DNA of 64,000 nucleotides, taken from Shewanella yunxiaonensis. GTDB lineage: Bacteria > Pseudomonadota > Gammaproteobacteria > Enterobacterales > Shewanellaceae. The stretch lies in NCBI RefSeq assembly GCF_018223345.1, contig NZ_CP073587.1, positions 2,763,001 through 2,827,000 on the forward strand, given 5' to 3'. Every line of letters starts with the position of its first letter. Position 1 is the first letter of the stretch. Shown piece by piece: positions 10,536 to 20,012 of this stretch. The notes under the pieces are model-generated. The model was given only the letters and a program-made list of their open reading frames with translations. It made no database searches and was not told where the DNA came from. The translations under genes and the position numbers were made by a program.

Positions 10536-10697
10536 CTAGATGATGAAAGAACCGCGTCCTTTCAAGAAATCTGTATCAACAAGCAACCACATAAAAGGTG
10601 GCAAAGCAGCGACGATAATAAACTCCGAAAGATGGAGCCTCTCGAAGTATTGCTGTCTGGTTAACCACACGTATTCAACATTCCCGTTGAAGTTCAT
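10536..10697 (-). CDS. Possible 53-residue membrane protein
   Basis: An ATG-initiated frame on the minus strand encodes MNFNGNVEYVWLTRQQ..., with a hydrophobic stretch (SEFIIVAALPPFMWLLV) flanked by charged residues, so a single-span membrane protein is plausible. An AAGG lies just before the ATG, a little closer than ideal. The independent support is the strong terminator about 50 bases downstream on the same strand, with no other gene to serve it. No family is recognised; a noncoding small RNA is the main alternative. Confidence 0.4.
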   Translation of the reverse strand: MNFNGNVEYVWLTRQQYFERLHLSEFIIVAALPPFMWLLVDTDFLKGRGSFII

Positions 10698-10779
10698 TGA
10701 CCTTAACCAAACATTCAGAAATAGATTGGGGACGCTTTCTGAATGCCAGAGAGAAAAGGCAACTCAACCATGACAAATT

Positions 10780-11035
10780 AACCACAGCGATATCTTCGCT
10801 AACGATTAAAATAATACGCTTATGAAATTAAACTACAAGTTTTCCGGCGATAAAAATGACTTTTGTAAGTTTTTTGTTTTTTATTTACACATACTAATAT
10901 TTATTTGCCTAAAAAACATTCAATCATGAGTAATAAATAAATATATATTGTTGTTTTTTTTAAATTATTTATTATTTTTTTATGGAGAATTATGGAATTG
11001 GAAGTTAACTACAATACAATCTCCAACCTTCAATA
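10780..11035. other. Very AT-rich intergenic tract
   Basis: About 250 bases dominated by A/T runs, far richer than the surrounding core genes, with no open frame of note. It could be a promoter-upstream element or a nucleoid-protein (H-NS-type) site. It lies between the small ORF and the M17 peptidase terminator. Confidence 0.5.
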
Positions 11036-11067
11036 ACAGGCGTTATCGCTCGTCAACATTGCCCGTA

Positions 11068-11098
11068 TAAACCGCCAGCGAATAGCAACTGGCGGAGG
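11068..11098 (-). terminator. Terminator of the M17 aminopeptidase gene
   Basis: CCGCCAG (11072-11078) pairs with CTGGCGG (11089-11095), loop of ten bases, followed on the minus strand by TTTAT. It sits just past the peptidase stop. Confidence 0.65.
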
Positions 11099-11112
11099 TT
11101 CCTTTTAACGAG

Positions 11113-12633
11113 TTAACGCCGACGCAAGTAGCTCCATAAGGCTAACAACGGGGTACTGGTAGGTTTACCATAACGAGGGTCACCACTGACAGCGGCACCG
11201 GCAATATCCAGATGGATAAAGGGCAAAGGCTTTGTGGCTGCGATGCCATGGGCAGCTAGCCCCGATGCCTGCAACATAAAGGCAGCCGCTAACTGATGCC
11301 CACGTTCAACCTGTGATGAGCCGACAGGTTTGGCAGAGATGACGTCAGCCGCTCCGGTTTTGTCGGCCACATTCATAAAATCTTCTTTATGCAAAGGTGA
11401 AAGCGCCATAGGTTCGCCCATAAGCGTGGCACAATGTTGCAACTGTTCTGGCAGCGCCGATTCTCTGGCGACACTGTTAAACACCATCGCCGGGTAGCTA
11501 CCAAATGCCCTCGCCGCATGGCTGGTCAGCGTAGCAACGGATATCAGTTCTGGAGACGCTGCATCACATGCCTGCAACCGCAGATGCGACAGTAATTCGG
11601 TTAACACCAGCCGACCTTCGGCGTCGGAATTGCCGATACGGACGCGGATCCCGGCATGGGTGGTAATGATCTCATCCGGAACCATCGCATCACTGCCGAT
11701 ACTGTTGCGCACCAATCCCAATTCTGCCACCACTCTGACACCGGTAGGTTGCAACTTAGATAATGCGAGCATCAGCCCGGCAATTGCCGCAGCGCCGCCT
11801 TTATCGCGACTCATACCTGACATGGTGCCGCCTACCTTAAGGCTGGCACCGCCAGTATCGTAGATCACGCCTTTCCCCGCCAACAACAGCGTGTGCTCGA
11901 TAGGCCCGGACGGACAGTATTCCAACTTAACCACCCGCGGTTGGTGCCTAGGTACAGCACAGGATGCCCGCGCCACGGCACTTAATAACGGATATTCACG
12001 CTGCAACATCTCGGGTTCAGCGATTACCTCCACCGTCACAGCTGATCCTGCAAAAGCTTCGGTACAAGTGTTTGCAAATGCAATTGCTGACATGCGTTCC
12101 GGCTCGGTGCCACATAAATCTCTGGCAAAACTGCGCCCTGCTTCCAGTGCCGTTAAGGTCGCAGCAGGCAACACCGCATTCATTAAACCCATTTGCTGAA
12201 TAGAAGTAGGAACGCCTGCTTGTCGCGCTTCCAACGGTTGCCACAACGCCTGACCGCAAGCCAATGCCGCAACGGCGGAAGCCTGACGACACTGCACAGC
12301 CGGCACATTATCAACCCACAGTAACGGCCGTGTAGCGCCAGCATCCTGTGCTAACGTTACCGCTTGTATGGCGGCCGCGGCAAAAACACTGACATCGCCA
12401 TAATCCGCATCACACTGTGCTGGGGCGACAATCAATCTGCCACCCGCAAGTCCCGGAGCCATTAGCAGTACCGGCACACGCCCCACGCGTTTATCAATTT
12501 CTTGCGCGTGACTCGCCAACAGTGCAACTTCCGTTATAGGACAACGACAAACATCGGCGGATATCACGATCACCGCATCCCACTCGTCACTGTAAATCGC
12601 CTGCGGATCTGCTACATCAACAAAGCTCAACAT
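11113..12633 (-). CDS. M17-family (leucyl-type) aminopeptidase, NPEPL1-like
   Basis: About 506 residues. The C-terminal half carries the M17 metal site: GKGVIYDTGGASLK, then MSRDKGGAAA, and NSDAEGRLVLTE, where most family members have NTDAEGR. The YDTGG variant (rather than FDSGG) and MSGMSRDKGG resemble the NPEPL1 branch more than PepA. It would be a cytoplasmic hexameric metalloenzyme that removes N-terminal residues. The start is taken at ATG 12633 because GAGGAG sits five bases upstream; a GTG one codon earlier is the alternative. It is divergent from pepD, so two peptidase genes share this intergenic region. Confidence 0.88.
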   Translation of the reverse strand: MLSFVDVADPQAIYSDEWDAVIVISADVCRCPITEVALLASHAQEIDKRVGRVPVLLMAPGLAGGRLIVAPAQCDADYGDVSVFAAAAIQAVTLAQDAGATRPLLWVDNVPAVQCRQASAVAALACGQALWQPLEARQAGVPTSIQQMGLMNAVLPAATLTALEAGRSFARDLCGTEPERMSAIAFANTCTEAFAGSAVTVEVIAEPEMLQREYPLLSAVARASCAVPRHQPRVVKLEYCPSGPIEHTLLLAGKGVIYDTGGASLKVGGTMSGMSRDKGGAAAIAGLMLALSKLQPTGVRVVAELGLVRNSIGSDAMVPDEIITTHAGIRVRIGNSDAEGRLVLTELLSHLRLQACDAASPELISVATLTSHAARAFGSYPAMVFNSVARESALPEQLQHCATLMGEPMALSPLHKEDFMNVADKTGAADVISAKPVGSSQVERGHQLAAAFMLQASGLAAHGIAATKPLPFIHLDIAGAAVSGDPRYGKPTSTPLLALWSYLRRR

Positions 12634-12819
12634 CACAACTCCTCAACGTGGTTATCAGCAGCATTATTGTCCCGGCGACAAGTAATTGCCACGACAAATC
12701 ACGGCCCCCAAACGCTATGTGGCATGCACGCACCGACGGGAGATTATGGTAAACTTGGTGGCAATCGAAACCGGCGTTATCCGCGCCAGCGTTCAGCAAC
12801 TTAAGGTCAGGAGTCTCAA

Positions 12820-14280
12820 GTGTCCAATCTCAGCCAGTTAGCCCCTCAGCCTTTGTGGCAATGGTTTGAAAAAATTTGTAGTTTTCCCCGTCCGTCAGGA
12901 CACGAAGCGGCGCTTAGCCAGTTCATTCAGCAGTGGGCTAAGGATAAACAATTAGAGGTTATTGAAGAAAACGTCGGTAACCTGATCATCCGCAAACCGG
13001 CAACACCTGGAATGGAAAATCGCAAACCGGTGGTGATTCAGGCGCACATGGATATGGTGCCGCAAAAGAATGCCGATAAAGTGCATGACTTTACTAAAGA
13101 CCCCATTGAAGCTTGGGTAGATGGTGACTGGGTAAAAGCCCGTGGCACCACACTCGGTGCAGATAACGGTATTGGCATGTGTTCAGCGCTGGCGCTACTT
13201 GAAAGTACCGATATTGCACACGGTCCACTGGAAGTATTGCTGACCGTTGACGAAGAATCCGGAATGACCGGTGCATTTGGTCTGCAACCGGGAGTGTTGC
13301 ACGGAGAAATTCTCATCAACACCGATTCCGAACAGGAAGGTGAAATCTATATGGGTTGCGCTGGTGGCGTCGATGCCGCAATGACGCTGCATCTAGCAAC
13401 CACCGCCGCCGACGCTGATCGTCAGACCTTCCAGTTGATGCTTTCCGGACTCAAAGGCGGCCACTCTGGCGTCAATATTCATCTTGGTCGTGGCAATGCA
13501 AATAAATTACTCGCGCGTTTCCTGTTTGAGCAGTCAGAAAAATTAGGCATTCAATTAGTGGATTTTCAGGGCGGCACTCTGCGTAACGCCATTCCCCGCG
13601 AAGCTGAAGCCAAACTAACGATTGCCAACACCCAGGTCTCATTATTGCAACAAGCTATAAATGAGTATGCAGCCTTGCTCCGTAACGAATTTGCCGTGGC
13701 CGATGCAGGCGTCAAACTGACCCTGACTGAAGCACCTGCGGCAACTGAGGTGATGACTCAAGATGCACAACAGCAATTGCTGGCACTGCTAAATGCCTGC
13801 CCTAACGGTGTTATCCGCATGAGTGATGAAGTTGAAGGCGTTACCGAAACGTCTTTGAATGTCGGCGTGGTATCCATGAAAGATAATCAGGCTACTATAT
13901 TGTGTCTGGTTCGCTCACTGATTGACTCAGGCCGTGATTATGTCTGTGGTCAATTGTCCGCCTTAGCCAAACTTGCTGGCGCAGAAATCAAATTCAGCGG
14001 TGCCTATCCAGGTTGGAAGCCTGACAACACCTCTCCAGTGATGGCGATTGTGCGTGACACCTACCAGGATATCTATCACAAAGAACCAGTGATCATGGTC
14101 ATCCATGCCGGGCTTGAATGCGGGCTGTTTAAAAAGCCTTATCCTGAGATGGACATGGTATCGATTGGCCCCACCATTCGCTTCCCCCATAGCCCAGATG
14201 AAATGGTTAATATCACCACTGTCGGTCAATACTGGCAGCTATTACTCGCCGTACTGCAACGTATCCCAAGCAAAGATTAA
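12820..14280 (+). CDS. pepD: Aminoacyl-histidine dipeptidase (peptidase D)
   Basis: A 486-residue M20-family dinuclear zinc peptidase that cleaves Xaa-His dipeptides in the cytoplasm. Metal-binding and catalytic segments are clear: VIQAHMDMVPQ, LGADNGIG, VDEESGMTG, INTDSE and GGHSGVNIHLGR. HAGLECGLF near the end holds a conserved metal-ligand glutamate. The GTG start is preceded by AGGTCAGGAG. Length matches E. coli PepD. A strong terminator follows immediately. Confidence 0.95.
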   Translation: MSNLSQLAPQPLWQWFEKICSFPRPSGHEAALSQFIQQWAKDKQLEVIEENVGNLIIRKPATPGMENRKPVVIQAHMDMVPQKNADKVHDFTKDPIEAWVDGDWVKARGTTLGADNGIGMCSALALLESTDIAHGPLEVLLTVDEESGMTGAFGLQPGVLHGEILINTDSEQEGEIYMGCAGGVDAAMTLHLATTAADADRQTFQLMLSGLKGGHSGVNIHLGRGNANKLLARFLFEQSEKLGIQLVDFQGGTLRNAIPREAEAKLTIANTQVSLLQQAINEYAALLRNEFAVADAGVKLTLTEAPAATEVMTQDAQQQLLALLNACPNGVIRMSDEVEGVTETSLNVGVVSMKDNQATILCLVRSLIDSGRDYVCGQLSALAKLAGAEIKFSGAYPGWKPDNTSPVMAIVRDTYQDIYHKEPVIMVIHAGLECGLFKKPYPEMDMVSIGPTIRFPHSPDEMVNITTVGQYWQLLLAVLQRIPSKD

Positions 14281-14285
14281 ATAAT

Positions 14286-14309
14286 GGCCACCGAACGGTG
14301 GCCTTTTTA
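14286..14309 (+). terminator. pepD terminator
   Basis: GGCCACC (14286-14292) pairs with GGTGGCC (14297-14303), loop GAAC, followed by TTTTTAT. Confidence 0.92.
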
Positions 14310-14571
14310 TTGCTTTTTCCATACCTGCTACAATGATCACAGTCGGAAATTTGTGTGATTCAAACACCACGAAGAATTTGCTGCACGGAAGCCTGTGACA
14401 GCCAGTTGCTGTTTACCGTTGCAGACACTCACAATAACTGTCCGTCAGGGTGATATCTCCAGCAACGGTAATAAAAGAAAGGTTTACCCCTATCATCCAT
14501 TATCCGGAACATTGCCTATGTCCTTTACTCTGTTAAAAAAGTCACAAGACAACACAGCACAACTACAGTTG

Positions 14572-14614
14572 GAAAGTAAAAATCCACCTGCTATTCAGGT
14601 GGATTTTTACTTTC
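14572..14614. terminator. Perfect 19-bp stem-loop beyond gabD
   Basis: The arms 14572-14590 and 14596-14614 are perfectly complementary over 19 bp with loop CTATT. The core CCACCTG/CAGGTGG is flanked by A-rich and T-rich parts, so it terminates in both directions. It lies 16 bases past the gabD stop. The 260 bases between it and the pepD terminator have no convincing gene. Confidence 0.9.
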
Positions 14615-14629
14615 AGCAGACGGCTGAAA

Positions 14630-16072
14630 TTACACTGACAAGCAGAGGTATTTCAGTTCCAGATACTCTTCAATGCCATACTTGGAGCCTTCGCGGCCAA
14701 GACCAGACGCTTTAATGCCGCCAAAAGGTGCCACTTCGTTAGAAATAAGACCGGTATTAATCCCAACCATGCCATACTCCAGTGCTTCGGCAACCCGCCA
14801 CACCCGCGACAGGTTATTGGCATAAAAATAAGCGGCCAGTCCGAATTCGGTATCGTTTGCCATCGCGATAACCTCTGATTCATCATGAAAACGGAATAAG
14901 GGCGCTATGGGTCCGAAGGTCTCTTCCCGCGCCACCTTCATTGAGCTGTCTACATCGGTCAGTACCGCTGGTGTCATAAAATTACCCGCAAGTAATTGGC
15001 CGCCACACAACAGATTGGCGCCTTTGTCTATGGCATCATGAAGATGTGACTGTACTTTTTCGACCGCTTTAGCATCAATTAATGGCCCAATAGTGACGTC
15101 AGCATCTGTGCCCTTACCGACTTTCAGTGTCGCCACTTTCGCCGCGAGCTTTTCAGCAAAACGTTCGTAAATGTTATCCTGCACATAGATACGATTGGCG
15201 CATACGCAGGTCTGCCCCGCATTGCGGTATTTAGCGATTACCGCACCTTCGACTGCAGCATCAATATCCGCATCGTCGAACACGATAAAAGGCGCATTGC
15301 CACCCAGCTCTAACGAGAGCTTTTTCAGTGTTGGTGCACACTGTGCCATTAACTTCCTGCCAACCGCGGTTGAGCCGGTGAACGACAGTTTACGCACTAC
15401 AGGGCTGTCACACAGAACCCGACCGATAGCCATTGCATCACCGGGCACCACACTGAATACTCCAGCCGGGATCCCCGCTTCTTGTGCTAACTGAGCCAGT
15501 GCCAATGCCGTTAAAGGTGTCTGCGGTGCGGGCTTTAACACCATAGTACAACCTGCGGCCAATGCAGGTGCGGCCTTACGGGTAATCATCGCCGCCGGAA
15601 AGTTCCAAGGCGTAATTGCAGCGGTGACACCAACAGGCTGTTTCAGCACGATTAAACGTTTATCCGCCTGATGACCAGGAATGGTATCGCCATAAATCCG
15701 CTTGGCTTCTTCGGCAAACCACTCAATAAATGACGCGGCATAAGCCACTTCACCGCGGGCTTCAGCCAATGGTTTGCCCTGTTCACTGGTCATCAACAAT
15801 GCCAAATCATCGGTATGTTGCACAATAAGTTCAAACCAACGGCGTAAGATATTGCTTCTTGCTTTTGCCGTCAGTGCACGCCACTGCGGCAATGCTGCCT
15901 GCGCGGCATCAATGGCGCGTTGCGTTTCAGCCGCCCCCATATAGGGCACTTGAGCCAACGCTTCACCGGTTGCAGGATTAATCACCGATTGTGTTTGCTT
16001 GTCGTCTGCATCGCACCAGCATCCATCAATGAATGCCTGCTGCTTAAGCAGTTGTGGATATTGCAGTTTCAC
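14630..16072 (-). CDS. gabD: Succinate-semialdehyde dehydrogenase
   Basis: A 480-residue aldehyde dehydrogenase oxidising succinate semialdehyde to succinate with NAD(P), the last step of GABA catabolism. TPWNFPAAMITRK and SFTGSTAVGRKLM form the cofactor site, LELGGNAP holds the general-base glutamate, and NAGQTCVCANR the catalytic cysteine. The GTG at 16072 is chosen because AGGAGG sits just upstream and the length then matches E. coli GabD (482). An upstream start at 16132 would add 20 unlikely residues. No gabT lies next to it. Confidence 0.93.
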   Translation of the reverse strand: MKLQYPQLLKQQAFIDGCWCDADDKQTQSVINPATGEALAQVPYMGAAETQRAIDAAQAALPQWRALTAKARSNILRRWFELIVQHTDDLALLMTSEQGKPLAEARGEVAYAASFIEWFAEEAKRIYGDTIPGHQADKRLIVLKQPVGVTAAITPWNFPAAMITRKAAPALAAGCTMVLKPAPQTPLTALALAQLAQEAGIPAGVFSVVPGDAMAIGRVLCDSPVVRKLSFTGSTAVGRKLMAQCAPTLKKLSLELGGNAPFIVFDDADIDAAVEGAVIAKYRNAGQTCVCANRIYVQDNIYERFAEKLAAKVATLKVGKGTDADVTIGPLIDAKAVEKVQSHLHDAIDKGANLLCGGQLLAGNFMTPAVLTDVDSSMKVAREETFGPIAPLFRFHDESEVIAMANDTEFGLAAYFYANNLSRVWRVAEALEYGMVGINTGLISNEVAPFGGIKASGLGREGSKYGIEEYLELKYLCLSV

Positions 16073-16321
16073 TTTTCCTCCTTGCCGACAGGCGGCTTTC
16101 GCTAACGGCAGTCTGCCTGACGCGGGCGACAAAATGAATGTAGTGGCAGACTACCGCTTCGATTGAGATGGCTCACGTTAACATAAATGACGCCGACCAC
16201 ACACAATAACGCCATAGCAGCTAACGTGATATGGATGTGATATGAACAGCAGTAAAGCAGCAGTTCTGTAGCTATATTCAGTAAGTATTATGTCAATTAT
16301 CTGTGTTCAAGGAGTCCTTTC

Positions 16322-16642
16322 ATGGCCTATGCTCTGAAGATACTGTTTATTGCCATTGCGCTGGTCATCATTTACAAGCTGGTATTCGCCGCCCGTAAAG
16401 GTTCGCGCACCTTGTTTGAAATGAAATTCAAAGATGGGCGTCTGGTATCTCACTACGGGAAAATTCCGGAAAAATTTGAGCGCGATTGTCGGAACCTAGC
16501 GAAAACCGGCAAACTCACCTGTATTGTCCGTGCCGAACAAGGCAATCAGGTACAACTGCATGTTTCAGCGAATGCCGGCGACCACTACATTCAACAACTA
16601 CACGCGTTATTTCCTCAGAAATACTACAGCCAAAACGCCTGA
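16322..16642 (+). CDS. DUF3634 family membrane-anchored protein
   Basis: A 106-residue protein with one N-terminal membrane segment (about 4-24), then a small soluble domain containing LFEMKFKDGRLVSHYGKIP. This matches DUF3634, known from Shewanella and Vibrio, function unknown. The ATG is preceded by AAGGAG. It shares a terminator with the convergent photolyase gene. Confidence 0.82.
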   Translation: MAYALKILFIAIALVIIYKLVFAARKGSRTLFEMKFKDGRLVSHYGKIPEKFERDCRNLAKTGKLTCIVRAEQGNQVQLHVSANAGDHYIQQLHALFPQKYYSQNA

Positions 16643-16648
16643 CCCACG

Positions 16649-16687
16649 CGCCACACTGCCACAGCGAAAGTGGCAATGTGGCGTTTT
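16649..16687. terminator. Terminator shared by DUF3634 and phrB
   Basis: CGCCAC...GCCAC pairs with GTGGC...GTGGCG around loop AGCGAAA, with a small internal mismatch, then TTTT on the plus strand. It lies between convergent genes. Confidence 0.75.
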
Positions 16688-18146
16688 AGGCCTTTTTCAA
16701 AACGGCTAACGCTGACAGCGCGCGTTGCCGGGCAGAAGAGTGTTCAACAATCGGTGCAGGATAATCACCAGTGAATAGGCTTTTCTCTGGGACTGGTTGA
16801 TGCAGTTGTGCCAAAGGCCAATGTCGTAGTTCCGGCAGCCAGTGGCGGATAAAACTGCCATCCGCATCAAATTTCTCGCTCTGGCTAATCGGATTAAAAA
16901 TACGAAACCAGGGCTGAGCATCACAACCTGTGCCAGCCGACCACTGCCAACCGCCGTTATTGGCCGCAAGATCGCCATCTAGCAACTGTTGCCGGAAATA
17001 TCGCTCGCCCCATCGCCAATCAATCAAAAGATGTTTGCTCAGGAAACTGGCGACTACCATACGCAAGCGATTATGCATCCAGCCGGTATTATTCAGCTGT
17101 CGCATCGCTGCATCGACAATGGGGTAGCCGGTCCGGCCTTCACACCAAGCGCTAAATTCCTGAGGATGGTTACGCCAGACAATACCATCTGCTAATGGGT
17201 TAAAGTTGCCGCCCATACTCAACGCCGAGAATGCCACCAGCAAATGTCGGTAAAATTCGCGCCAGACCAGTTCAGATAACCAGCAGCGCACTGGACTCGT
17301 ATCATCTGCCAGGGCTGCCGGGAAACGAGCCAACAAGGCGGCAAAACACTGCCGTGGACTTAACACTCCCAAGGTTAAATAGGGCGATAAACTGCTAGTG
17401 CCATCCAGGGCAGGAAAATCCCGTTGTTGTTGGTAATCGCTTACTGCGGTGAACACAAAGTGCTGCAGTCGCCGCTGTGCTTCCCCTTCCCCGGCGGGCC
17501 ACTGGTAGTGATTATCAGATTTAATTAACGGCAGGAAATAGCGGTTAATTGTATCGAGCAAGGACTCAATATTTACATCCGCAATGGCTGGGCCAACAGG
17601 TGCGGGAGGGCCTAAAGGGACCACCGGATACTGCTGAGCGATCTCACGCCAACGCCGAAAAAACGGGGTGAATACCCGATACATTTCGCCACTTTTTGTC
17701 AGCACCGAACCCGGGGCAAGCAAACAATGCTCATTGGTCAGCTGTAATGGCAGTCCATGGTTGAGCATCGCTTGATCGCGGCGAATCTCATTAAGCTCCG
17801 GCTCGCGGCCGGCGTATATGGCGACAATATTTCGCGAACTAAGTTGCCGTTGCCACAATGCTGGAATATCGGCAAAGTGCTGACATTGCCACACAGTTAG
17901 TTCAATCCCGAGACTGGCCAATGCGCGGGCCACCAACTGCAGATGACGCCGAATAAAATCCAGTTGCCGGCTACCAACATCATGGGCTTGCCATTGTGCA
18001 GGCGTTACTATGTACACGGCTTGAATATTGGCGTTTACAGTTTTGGCATGTTCGCAGGCGGCGGATAATGCTTGATTATCCGTCACCCGGAGATCATTGC
18101 GAAACCAGATAAATACGGTTGGCTTAGTATCTGGACTAGTCATCAA
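16686..18146 (-). CDS. phrB: Deoxyribodipyrimidine photolyase
   Basis: A 486-residue class I CPD photolyase that repairs UV-induced pyrimidine dimers with blue light. The N-terminal antenna domain begins VFIWFRNDLRVTDNQAL. The C-terminal FAD domain has LSELVWREFYRH, NTGWMHNRLRMVVASFL and WSAGTGCDAQPWFRIFNP, all diagnostic. Its ATG overlaps the stop of the MerR gene upstream by four bases, so the two are cotranscribed and translationally coupled, consistent with light- or stress-dependent control by that regulator. Confidence 0.96.
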   Translation of the reverse strand: MMTSPDTKPTVFIWFRNDLRVTDNQALSAACEHAKTVNANIQAVYIVTPAQWQAHDVGSRQLDFIRRHLQLVARALASLGIELTVWQCQHFADIPALWQRQLSSRNIVAIYAGREPELNEIRRDQAMLNHGLPLQLTNEHCLLAPGSVLTKSGEMYRVFTPFFRRWREIAQQYPVVPLGPPAPVGPAIADVNIESLLDTINRYFLPLIKSDNHYQWPAGEGEAQRRLQHFVFTAVSDYQQQRDFPALDGTSSLSPYLTLGVLSPRQCFAALLARFPAALADDTSPVRCWLSELVWREFYRHLLVAFSALSMGGNFNPLADGIVWRNHPQEFSAWCEGRTGYPIVDAAMRQLNNTGWMHNRLRMVVASFLSKHLLIDWRWGERYFRQQLLDGDLAANNGGWQWSAGTGCDAQPWFRIFNPISQSEKFDADGSFIRHWLPELRHWPLAQLHQPVPEKSLFTGDYPAPIVEHSSARQRALSALAVLKKA

Positions 18147-19021
18147 TAAGTCCTCGCTGGCAACTGGCTATTTAGCAACGCCACCGCGTCATCCTGTGCT
18201 TGTTGTATATCAATAACTTGATTATCTGCAGCTGCCAACATCGGCGCGAACTCACCCACCAGCAACACCGGGCGGCCGAGTTGTTGCTTCAACGCAGCAG
18301 CTTGCGTGACCAACTTGTGGCTACTGTCTGCCGCCGGTTGAATGAGAACTGCATCGACCTGCAATCTCGGCTGCAGTAATAACAGCAAATCGAGGTTAGC
18401 AATTTCCCCAAATTGTTGGGGATATCTGCCACTTAACACCAGTTCCAGCGTCAGCAACCACTCACTCCACGGAGATTGCGCCCCCAGACGACATAACAAA
18501 ACGTAGGGAGGTTTTTGACTGAGTAACTTGCTGGCGCGCAGCGATAGCCACTGGGTCAGTTCACTCTGGCACCAGTTACTCAATAACGCGCCATCTACAC
18601 GCAACGCCAACTGCGTTTGCAGTTGTACTAACCATTCTCGCAGATAGCGATTGAGGATTGGTTGCGGATACAAGCTGCAACTCTCATCCAAACGCTGCTG
18701 CAAATAGGCTGCATTTAGTTCCATGACGGCGTTTGTCAGGGCCGTGGCTAATGTTTGCCAGTCATCGTCAGAATGATGTTCATCGCTCATTCCACCGTCC
18801 AACAACGGCTTAACTTTGCTAATAGCTACGCCGCGTTCAAGCCAACTAAGGATCTCCTTTATCTGTAGCACCTGCGCATCGCTGTATAACCTGTGACCTT
18901 TGGGGGTACGCGCGGGAATAACCAGCCCAAAGCGTCGCTGCCATGCTCGCAAGGTGATGGGATTAACCCCTGTCAGTTTGGCGACCTCGCCAATAGATAA
19001 ATAAGCTGCATCAGTAGGCAT
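18143..19021 (-). CDS. MerR-family regulator, LitR/CarH-like layout
   Basis: A 292-residue protein with an N-terminal MerR helix-turn-helix (about 8-76: YLSIGEVAKLTGVNPITLRAWQRRFG) and a long C-terminal domain in the position where LitR/CarH regulators bind cobalamin. I do not see the DxHxxG cobalamin ligand motif, so light sensing through B12 is not supported directly. It overlaps both neighbours (DUF523/DUF1722 gene and phrB), so the three form one operon. TGTACA repeats upstream of the operon may be its operator. Confidence 0.85.
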   Translation of the reverse strand: MPTDAAYLSIGEVAKLTGVNPITLRAWQRRFGLVIPARTPKGHRLYSDAQVLQIKEILSWLERGVAISKVKPLLDGGMSDEHHSDDDWQTLATALTNAVMELNAAYLQQRLDESCSLYPQPILNRYLREWLVQLQTQLALRVDGALLSNWCQSELTQWLSLRASKLLSQKPPYVLLCRLGAQSPWSEWLLTLELVLSGRYPQQFGEIANLDLLLLLQPRLQVDAVLIQPAADSSHKLVTQAAALKQQLGRPVLLVGEFAPMLAAADNQVIDIQQAQDDAVALLNSQLPARTY

Positions 19022-19967
19022 AACGTAGCTTTAACTCCTGGGGGTGCGGATTCAGATAAACCTGCTGAGCAATATAAGGGCTGGGAAATTCCTGCAGATA
19101 GTGATTGATCAAGGTTAATGGCACCAGCAGCGGTTTAAGGCCGTTACGGTAATCCATGATCGCCTGGCTCAACTCGGCCTTTTGTTTTTTATTCAGCGAC
19201 TTTTTGAAGTAGCCCTGAATATGCTGCAATGCGCTGGTATGGTTATTACGGCTAGCTTTGTGGCCAAGTGCTTCCATAAATTTTATGAAATAGTGCTCAG
19301 CTACCTCAGCCAAAGGCTTGGATGAATCCGCCAGCATAGGGCCTAACTCTCGATATAACTTGGGGCAGTGGGCCAATAGCAGATATTTATAGCGGGCGTG
19401 AAACTCCGTCAGTTTGTGCCGACTTAACCCTGACAGCTTTAATGTGTGCCAATCATGATGGGCATACACTCGGGTGAAAAAATTCTCCCGCAACACCAGA
19501 TCGTGGAGTCGCCCTTCCTCTTCGATAGGCAGTTGTGGCCATTGTTGATGCAATGTCGCGGCTAACACGCCTATACCAGTTTTACTGCCATTATTGGTGC
19601 CGGCCTTGTATACCGTTACTCGCTCCATGCCACAAGTTGGTGACTTAGCACAGAGGATATAACCACTGAGGAAATCCAGTGTTGCAACTTTCTGCTCACA
19701 GTATTGCTGCAGCTTCTCGGTCACATCAATGTCACCCTTGGCGTTCTGCACCCGGAGGATGTCACCATCCAGAACTTGGCGAATACTCGGGCGGGGCGCG
19801 CCGAGTCCAATGCCGACTTCCGGGCATACGGGAACGAACTCAAAGTAAGGCGCCAACTCATTGTTGCAGTATACGGATCGTTTATGGCCGCCATCGAACC
19901 GCACCTTCTCACCGAGCAAACAGGCACTGATCCCAAGACGGATACGTTGTGGTTCAAACTTATACAT
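19011..19967 (-). CDS. DUF523-DUF1722 (YbgA-type) protein
   Basis: 318 residues from the preferred ATG at 19967 (AGAG upstream); an upstream start at 20009 would add 14 residues. The N-terminal DUF523 half has ISACLLGEKVRFDGGHKR and CAKSPTCGMERV, with conserved cysteines. DUF523 includes the thiouracil desulfurase TudS, which holds a [4Fe-4S] cluster. The C-terminal DUF1722 half is the YbgA domain, often found next to photolyase genes, as here. It is the first gene of the operon with the MerR regulator and phrB. Its exact role is unproven. Confidence 0.88.
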   Translation of the reverse strand: MYKFEPQRIRLGISACLLGEKVRFDGGHKRSVYCNNELAPYFEFVPVCPEVGIGLGAPRPSIRQVLDGDILRVQNAKGDIDVTEKLQQYCEQKVATLDFLSGYILCAKSPTCGMERVTVYKAGTNNGSKTGIGVLAATLHQQWPQLPIEEEGRLHDLVLRENFFTRVYAHHDWHTLKLSGLSRHKLTEFHARYKYLLLAHCPKLYRELGPMLADSSKPLAEVAEHYFIKFMEALGHKASRNNHTSALQHIQGYFKKSLNKKQKAELSQAIMDYRNGLKPLLVPLTLINHYLQEFPSPYIAQQVYLNPHPQELKLRYAY

Positions 19968-20012
19968 AGAAATCTCTTTTGTATAACTATGACCATAAGT
20001 AAGACACAAACT

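Noticed and set aside
10540..10773. Plus-strand 77-residue frame
   Set aside because: Antisense to the small minus-strand ORF; composition is not protein-like and the only terminator nearby serves the minus strand.
14395..14715. Plus-strand 106-residue frame
   Set aside because: It runs through a perfect 19-bp terminator hairpin and into the gabD 3' end.
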